Shown here piece after piece: positions 59,369 to 64,000 of a DNA stretch of 64,000 nt. The notes below the pieces were generated by a model. The model was given only the letters and a program-made list of their open reading frames with translations. It searched no databases and was not told the DNA's origin. The translations under genes and the position numbers were made by a program. Every line of letters begins with the position of its first letter. Positions within the stretch are counted from its first letter, which is position 1. The DNA is from Morococcus cerebrosus (GTDB taxonomy: Bacteria > Pseudomonadota > Gammaproteobacteria > Burkholderiales > Neisseriaceae): positions 124,001 through 188,000 of the forward strand of contig NZ_CP094242.1 of assembly GCF_022749515.1 (NCBI RefSeq). Direction: 5' to 3'.

Positions 59369-60847
59369 ATGTTCAGCAAGTTAACCCCTTTAGCTGAAAC
59401 CAACATTCCGCCTCTGCTGTGTGCAAACGCAGCAGGGCGTTTGTTGCATTCAGACAGCCGTCAAATTAAACAAGGTGATATTTTTGTTGCCTGTCAGGGC
59501 GAATATACGGACGGCCGCAGTTATATCCCCGCCGCCATTGCCAACGGCGCGGCTTTTGTTTTTTGGGACGACGACGGCAAATTTGCGTGGAATCCCGAAT
59601 GGAAAGTCCCCAATCAAGGCATCAAAGATTTGAAACACCGTGCCGGCATGTTGGCAGCGCAAGTTTACGGCAACGTTTCAGACGACCTCAAAGTCTGGGG
59701 TGTAACCGGTACCAACGGCAAAACTTCCATCACACAATGGCTGGCGCAAGCCGCCGATTTGTTGGGCGAAAAAACCGCCATTATCGGCACGGTCGGCAAC
59801 GGCTTTTGGGGCGCATTGGAAGAAACCACGCACACCACCCCCGCCCCCGTCGATGTCCAAACCCTGCTCTACCGTTTCCGTCAACAAGGCGCGACAGCCG
59901 CCGCGATGGAAGTCTCCAGCCACGGCCTTGACCAATCGCGCGTCAACGGCGTGCCGTTCCGCAGCGCAATCTTCACCAACCTCACCCGAGACCACCTCGA
60001 CTATCACGGCACGATGGAAGCCTATGGTGCCATCAAGTCGCGCCTGTTTTACTGGCACGGCTTGAAACACGCCGTCATCAATGTAGATGATGAATACGGC
60101 GCAGAACTCGTAGGTCGTCTGAAAAAAGACTGCCCTGATTTGGCCGTTTACAGCTACGGCTTCAGCGAACACGCCGACATCCGCATTGTTCATTTCACCG
60201 CTTCTTCAGACGGCATGGAAGCCGTATCCCAAACCCCGTGGGGCGAAGGCCGCTGCCGCACTCGCCTGCTCGGACGCTTCAACGCGCAAAACCTTGCCGC
60301 CTGCATCGCCTTGCTTTGTGCAAACGGCTATCCGCTTGATAAAGTATTGGATGTGCTGGCAAAAATCCGTCCCGCCTCAGGCCGCATGGACTGCATTATG
60401 AACAGCGGCAAGCCCTTGGTCGTCGTCGATTACGCCCATACACCTGACGCATTGGAAAAAGCACTCTCCACCTTGCAGGAAATCAAACCACAGGGTGCGG
60501 CTTTGTGGTGCGTATTCGGCTGCGGCGGCAACCGCGACCGCGGCAAACGCCCACTGATGGGCGCAGCAGCCGTACAGGGTGCAGACAAAGTCGTCGTAAC
60601 CAGCGACAACCCGCGTTTGGAAAATCCGCGAGACATCATCAACGACATCCTGCCTGCCGTGCCCGCGCCCGAATGTGTCGAAGCCGACCGTGCCGCCGCC
60701 ATCCGTTACGCAGTCGAACGCGCCGCGGCAAACGACATCGTTCTGATTGCCGGCAAAGGACACGAAAATTATCAGGACATGCAGGGTGTGAAGCATCATT
60801 TTTCTGATTTCGAAGTTGCAGAGAAAGCGTTGGCAGAACGAATATAA
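59369..60847 (+). CDS. murE: UDP-MurNAc-L-Ala-D-Glu:meso-diaminopimelate ligase
   Basis: The protein has 492 residues. The Mur ligase N-terminal domain (HSDSRQIKQGDIFVACQG) is followed by the ATP-binding P-loop GVTGTNGKTSITQWLA (about 110-125), the central domain with EVSSHGLDQSRV (catalytic Glu/His region), and the C-terminal domain with DNPR (in TSDNPRLENPRD), the signature for meso-diaminopimelate selection. Adds the third peptide residue in peptidoglycan synthesis. 24 bases after penA. In the usual order murF follows, but here an uptake-sequence hairpin and an M23 gene follow instead. Confidence 0.96.
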   Translation: MFSKLTPLAETNIPPLLCANAAGRLLHSDSRQIKQGDIFVACQGEYTDGRSYIPAAIANGAAFVFWDDDGKFAWNPEWKVPNQGIKDLKHRAGMLAAQVYGNVSDDLKVWGVTGTNGKTSITQWLAQAADLLGEKTAIIGTVGNGFWGALEETTHTTPAPVDVQTLLYRFRQQGATAAAMEVSSHGLDQSRVNGVPFRSAIFTNLTRDHLDYHGTMEAYGAIKSRLFYWHGLKHAVINVDDEYGAELVGRLKKDCPDLAVYSYGFSEHADIRIVHFTASSDGMEAVSQTPWGEGRCRTRLLGRFNAQNLAACIALLCANGYPLDKVLDVLAKIRPASGRMDCIMNSGKPLVVVDYAHTPDALEKALSTLQEIKPQGAALWCVFGCGGNRDRGKRPLMGAAAVQGADKVVVTSDNPRLENPRDIINDILPAVPAPECVEADRAAAIRYAVERAAANDIVLIAGKGHENYQDMQGVKHHFSDFEVAEKALAERI

Positions 60848-60860
60848 AATAGACAATACA

Positions 60861-60905
60861 AAGTTTTCAGACGACCCGAAGACCATCAAGGTCGTCTGAA
60901 AACGT
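60861..60905 (+). terminator. Inverted uptake-sequence pair after murE
   Basis: GTTTTCAGACGACC and GGTCGTCTGAAAAC flank about 13 bases, in the order opposite to most hairpins here. It lies 14 bases after the murE stop. It may end the cluster transcript, although no T-run follows. Confidence 0.55.
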
Positions 60906-60974
60906 TTATCCCCCACAATAAAAGCAACACAACCCACGCATTACGGCACGTCAGCCATTAAACCCATCACTGTT

Positions 60975-61020
60975 GTTTCAGACGACCCCGATTTGGAATT
61001 TTAAAGGGTCGTCTGAAAAA
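60975..61020. repeat. Inverted uptake-sequence pair before the M23 gene
   Basis: GTTTCAGACGACCCC and GGGTCGTCTGAAAA flank about 17 bases, ending just upstream of the ribosome-binding site of the next gene. Confidence 0.55.
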
Positions 61021-61036
61021 CGAGGAGACCGATTTG

Positions 61037-61558
61037 ATGCTGAAAATGCCGACAAAAACCCTTTTCATCAGTGCAGTCATGATTTTATTTGCAGGCTGTA
61101 CCACCAAACAACTGCCGCGCCCGAACGCCGAAATTGCCGAGCTGAGGGCGAAAGAACCGCCGTCGGCGCAAAGCCTGCCCAATCCTGTTAAAGGCAAGCG
61201 TTTTGACGACACTTGGGGCGCGGCGCGCAGCCAGGGGCGCAGACATGAAGGTGTGGATATTTTCGCCAAGAAAAACACGCCGATACGCAGCACAACGCCC
61301 GGTATCGTAACCAAAATCGGGCGCAACCGATTGGGTGGCAAAGTCATCGGCATCCAAGGGCCGGGCGCATGGCACTACTATGCCCACCTCAACAAATTCG
61401 CCCGCGTCCGCCTGTATGAACGCGTGAAAGAAGGACAGGTCATCGGCTATGTCGGCAAAACAGGCAACGCCAAAACCACGCCAGCCCATTTGCATTACGG
61501 CGTGTATCTGCCAAGCGGTGCGATTAATCCGTATCCGCTGATTAATCAGGAACGATAG
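61037..61558 (+). CDS. M23-family peptidase-like lipoprotein
   Basis: The protein has 173 residues from ATG at 61037 (AGGAG 9 bases upstream; a TTG one codon earlier is possible). Lipobox ILFAGC (Cys about 20) predicts a lipoprotein. The LytM fold (about 55-165) shows RRHEGVDIF (H-x3-D), HYYAHL and the metal-binding HLHYG. Zinc ligands appear complete, so it could cut peptidoglycan cross-links as an endopeptidase. Close to the murE end of the cell-wall cluster. The stop codon overlaps an uptake sequence. Confidence 0.88.
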   Translation: MLKMPTKTLFISAVMILFAGCTTKQLPRPNAEIAELRAKEPPSAQSLPNPVKGKRFDDTWGAARSQGRRHEGVDIFAKKNTPIRSTTPGIVTKIGRNRLGGKVIGIQGPGAWHYYAHLNKFARVRLYERVKEGQVIGYVGKTGNAKTTPAHLHYGVYLPSGAINPYPLINQER

Positions 61559-61649
61559 GTCGTCTGAATTGAATATGTTTTTTTAGATTGTCTCGTACAC
61601 TTTCTATTATCATTTTGTTTTTTATTTATTTTTTAAATGAGGTTTGGCT

Positions 61650-62260
61650 ATGAAGTTTCTTAAATTAACAGCTTTTTTTGCTTTAAATGGTTTTTTGTCA
61701 TGCATTAGCTACTGAAATTTCTACGCCAGAGCAACAAAACATACCAAAAGAATTATCGGTATTTGTTGGACATGATGATTTATGGGCTTATGTGTATCAT
61801 GATTTGGATGGAGATGGGGATACAGATGCTTTGTTAATAACTAAGCCTGAAAAAATAAAATCACTAACTGCAAAGAATAATCTTGTTCTTTCTATTTTGG
61901 AAAAGAATAAGAATGGACGGCTTATAAAAGTAGCAGAAAATAATAAGATATTTTTATATTCCAAATCTCCCAAACACCTTTTTTCCAGCGAAGATTTTTT
62001 CAAATTCCAAAAAAATCAGTTCAGCATTTATCAAGAAATACATGTAGGGACTTCTCAATAATAGTACCTATACTTTCCGTAAATTCAAGAATGGTCAGTG
62101 GTATTTGACAGAGATGGAAAATACACAGACCGTCAATAACCCAAATACAGGAATGGTTGATGTGGTTACAGATTTAAAAAAGTATCCTAAAAATCTTAAG
62201 AAAATTCATTTTGATCAGTTTAATCCTGATTCATTAGTAAGAGAATTACATAGTAAATGA
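61650..62260 (+). pseudogene. Exported protein with a Ca-binding-like DxDGDGxxD motif, two frameshifts
   Basis: ATG at 61650 (with GAGG upstream) starts MKFLKLTAFFALNGF but runs into a stop at 61713-61715. Removing one T from the T6 run near 61692 gives ALNGFCHALA, a perfect end to a signal peptide, and continues TEISTPEQQN through VYHDLDGDGDTDALLIT (FG-GAP/EF-like). At about 62056 one extra base ends the frame; the next frame continues NNSTYTFRKF to ...ELHSK and TGA at 62258-62260. So a single gene of about 200 codons is broken twice. Related in outline to the next gene (FSDINGDGVNDLII). AT-rich. Errors or true decay cannot be told apart here. Confidence 0.7.
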
Positions 62261-62282
62261 AAATCTAAACAGGAGTTGTAGT

Positions 62283-62885
62283 ATGATCTTAAAGAAATTT
62301 TTATTGTTAGCTGTAAGTGGAACTGCAATGTTGCCAGCTTATTCAAAAGGCTATATTTCTTATGATGAATCATTTAAATCCAACGGGATGGATATTAGAT
62401 TTTCTTCTAATCAATGTAACGCATTCTTGGAAAAGTTATATGAATGTAAAAACACATCTATCAAAATCCTGCCAATCAAGCAAACTTTAAAATTGCATAC
62501 TGCTTGGATAAATTTGGATTATGCTGTTTATAATGGGAAATTAGATGATAAATATGCAGATGATAAATATTCTATTGTTTTCTCAGATATTAACGGAGAT
62601 GGTGTCAATGATTTAATTATTCAAACAGGAAAAAAAGGTGCTTACGGTGGTCCGTCATATAACATCTATTTATATCGGAAAGGAAAATTCATTTATAACC
62701 GACCGCTTTCTCAATTAACCATTGGTACAAATTCTTTATTCAGGGTAAATGGCAATATTTTAACGGTAGGTAAAACAAGTGGATGCTGTGAATATAATAA
62801 ATTTACATATAAATTACATAATGATGCAGTTAAGCTAGTGAGAAAAGAGACTGAGGTATGTGAGTCATCATCAGAGAAATGTTAA
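62283..62885 (+). CDS. Small exported protein with an FG-GAP-like DINGDGVND motif
   Basis: The protein has 200 residues. A Sec signal peptide (about 1-21, LLLAVSGTAMLPAYS) is followed by a domain with FSDINGDGVNDLIIQTGKKG (about 100-119), a metal-binding loop of the FG-GAP/VCBS kind seen in the XAC2610-related family, and YNIYLYRKGKF. Six cysteines in the mature part suggest disulfides. AACAGGAGTTGTAGT precedes ATG. AT-rich and 22 bases after the broken gene, so probably one operon. Function not recognised; possible partner or immunity protein for the lytic-domain protein at 63523. Confidence 0.65.
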   Translation: MILKKFLLLAVSGTAMLPAYSKGYISYDESFKSNGMDIRFSSNQCNAFLEKLYECKNTSIKILPIKQTLKLHTAWINLDYAVYNGKLDDKYADDKYSIVFSDINGDGVNDLIIQTGKKGAYGGPSYNIYLYRKGKFIYNRPLSQLTIGTNSLFRVNGNILTVGKTSGCCEYNKFTYKLHNDAVKLVRKETEVCESSSEKC

Positions 62886-62980
62886 GTTGAAAAGAGAAAG
62901 TTATATATAGTTTTGGATTGTATGTGGGTAATACATTTATTGAATTGATTCAATTTGAAAATTATATGAGAGGTAATATT

Positions 62981-63496
62981 ATGAAGAAAATAATGGTTTT
63001 GAGCTTGATTGCTGTATGTGCGATAACTGATGTTTATGCTAAAGGAAAGATGGCTGTTATTGCTGATACGCTGCCGCAAATTAAAAAAGATATTGCAGGG
63101 AAGCTGGAGAAATGCCTGCTATCTCCCGAGCAAGGCAGTGGGAACGATTATGTCAATGTATGCTATGGCGAGGCAGCAGATGGTTTTCTTCATGTAGGAA
63201 ACCGTTATGTCAACTTGAGTTTAGCTCGGGCAGATAACCAGCTGTTGAAAGAGGAAATCAGGAAAGATCAATTATTTCTCAAACAGCAGATTCAACAGTG
63301 TGATGAGTTTCAAGGAGCAAGTGTTCCTCCAGCACAAAAATTGAATTGGATTACTATATGTAAATTGCAACGTTCGCAGGCATATGCAGAATATTTTTAT
63401 CGACCTTCTGATGTTGAAATTAAGAAGGATAAAAAATATTCGCAATCTTGGAATGTTTTTGTAAAAGAAACAGTAAAGAGCTTGATTGGAAATTAA
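62981..63496 (+). CDS. Small exported protein, unknown family
   Basis: The protein has 171 residues from ATG at 62981 (GAGAGGTAATATT upstream; the frame to 62918 is discarded). A Sec signal peptide (about 1-20, VLSLIAVCAITDVYA) precedes a helical mature part with four spaced cysteines (EKCLLSP, NVCYGEA, QQCDEF, TICKLQ) like LprI-type small secreted proteins, though the match is not firm. AT-rich. It ends 26 bases before the lytic-transglycosylase-domain gene, so it is a strong candidate for that protein's partner. Confidence 0.6.
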   Translation: MKKIMVLSLIAVCAITDVYAKGKMAVIADTLPQIKKDIAGKLEKCLLSPEQGSGNDYVNVCYGEAADGFLHVGNRYVNLSLARADNQLLKEEIRKDQLFLKQQIQQCDEFQGASVPPAQKLNWITICKLQRSQAYAEYFYRPSDVEIKKDKKYSQSWNVFVKETVKSLIGN

Positions 63497-63522
63497 TCTA
63501 TTAATTATTATGGAGTTTTGAG

Positions 63523-64000
63523 ATGGTTAATTTAAATGCAAATCAAAAGAAATTGTATAACTTATCCTTAAAATATAATGAGGATCCTGCTAAATGGCTG
63601 GCTATATATGAAATTGAAAGTACAAGTGGTACAAAAATGAAAGCAAGTTCAGGAGCTACTGGGCATTTTCAAATTATGCCTCAATTTTATAAAGATTATG
63701 GTGTAACAAGAGATGAAACTATGGATTTGGAAAAATCATTTCTTGCGGTTAGGCAACATCATGCAAGGAATTCTGCACAATTGCGAGCAAAATTAGGACG
63801 TGAATTAACTGCTGGTGAATATTATTTAGGACATCAGCAGGGATGGACTGGCGCAACTGCGCTATTATCTCATCCAAAAGACAATGTGGTGGATGCACTG
63901 GCTACTGTTATGTCGCGAAAAAAAGCAGAAAATTCAGTTAAGCAAAATGGTGGGAAAACGAGTATGACTGCTGAACAATTTGCCAATATGTGGATAAAAA
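63523..64000 (+). CDS. Protein with N-terminal lytic transglycosylase (SLT) domain, 3' end outside window
   Basis: At least 159 residues from ATG at 63523 (GGAG upstream). No signal peptide. An SLT-like domain occupies about 24-130: WLAIYEIEST with the likely catalytic Glu32 followed by Ser33, and SSGATGHFQIMP (GAxGxxQxMP). The end of the window cuts the frame. SLT domains cleave the MurNAc-GlcNAc bond of peptidoglycan. Absence of an export signal, location in an AT-rich block and small exported proteins upstream fit a specialised-secretion or contact-dependent effector, but a phage-type lysin is also possible. Confidence 0.75.
   Translation, partial: MVNLNANQKKLYNLSLKYNEDPAKWLAIYEIESTSGTKMKASSGATGHFQIMPQFYKDYGVTRDETMDLEKSFLAVRQHHARNSAQLRAKLGRELTAGEYYLGHQQGWTGATALLSHPKDNVVDALATVMSRKKAENSVKQNGGKTSMTAEQFANMWIK

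Overview
The window is chromosomal DNA from a commensal-type Neisseria. The main evidence is the DNA uptake sequence. The 10-mer GTCGTCTGAA, usually preceded by AG as in the dialect known from the mucosa/sicca/subflava side of the genus, occurs dozens of times, mostly as inverted pairs that form intergenic terminators. Correia elements, dRS3 repeats, IS1655 and a Neisseria-type penA and mra (dcw) cluster agree with this. The species cannot be fixed from the sequence alone.

Layout: 1-2 kb holds the end of lptD and surA (outer-membrane assembly). 2.4-10.1 kb carries a small membrane peptide, a PAP2 phosphatase, a YheT hydrolase, SppA, DnaJ (frameshifted at its end) and LeuS (with an unusual inserted segment). 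10.2-20 kb is repeat-rich: an IS3-family element, an AraC regulator, AdhE with a likely FNR-dependent promoter, IS1655, a lipoprotein and GltS. 20-25 kb has a bile-acid/sodium symporter homologue, a membrane glycosyltransferase split by an IS630-family element, L31 and a hexapeptide acyltransferase. 25-35 kb has cysS, an AT-rich restriction-modification pair (NotI-like nuclease plus C5 methyltransferase), obg, a DsbA lipoprotein, murJ, pyrD, a HAD phosphatase and an ATP-grasp protein.

36-41 kb is an iron/siderophore-type ABC transporter with two paralogous binding proteins behind a Fur-box-like palindrome. It is followed by pseudoazurin, a LysR-DoxX-nitroreductase group, YggX and tRNA-Phe. 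44.8-47.1 kb is a Slam outer-membrane translocon with its non-lipidated, hemophilin-like cargo. 47-54 kb has DUF421/DUF3290 membrane proteins, argG, a molybdopterin-binding-domain protein, a glycosyltransferase split by a second IS1655, two tRNAs and a MidA-type methyltransferase. 55.6-60.8 kb is the start of the division/cell-wall cluster: mraZ, rsmH, ftsL, penA, murE. 61-64 kb has an M23 lipoprotein and then an AT-rich accessory block. That block holds three small exported proteins (one broken) and the start of a signal-less lytic-transglycosylase-domain protein, which could be a toxin with its protective partners.

Four insertion sequences are resolved here to their ends and target duplications. 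Two lie inside uptake-sequence terminators and two inactivate glycosyltransferase genes, so surface glycan may differ from intact relatives. Two genes carry frameshifts (dnaJ and the exported protein at 61.65 kb). These could be real or sequencing errors.
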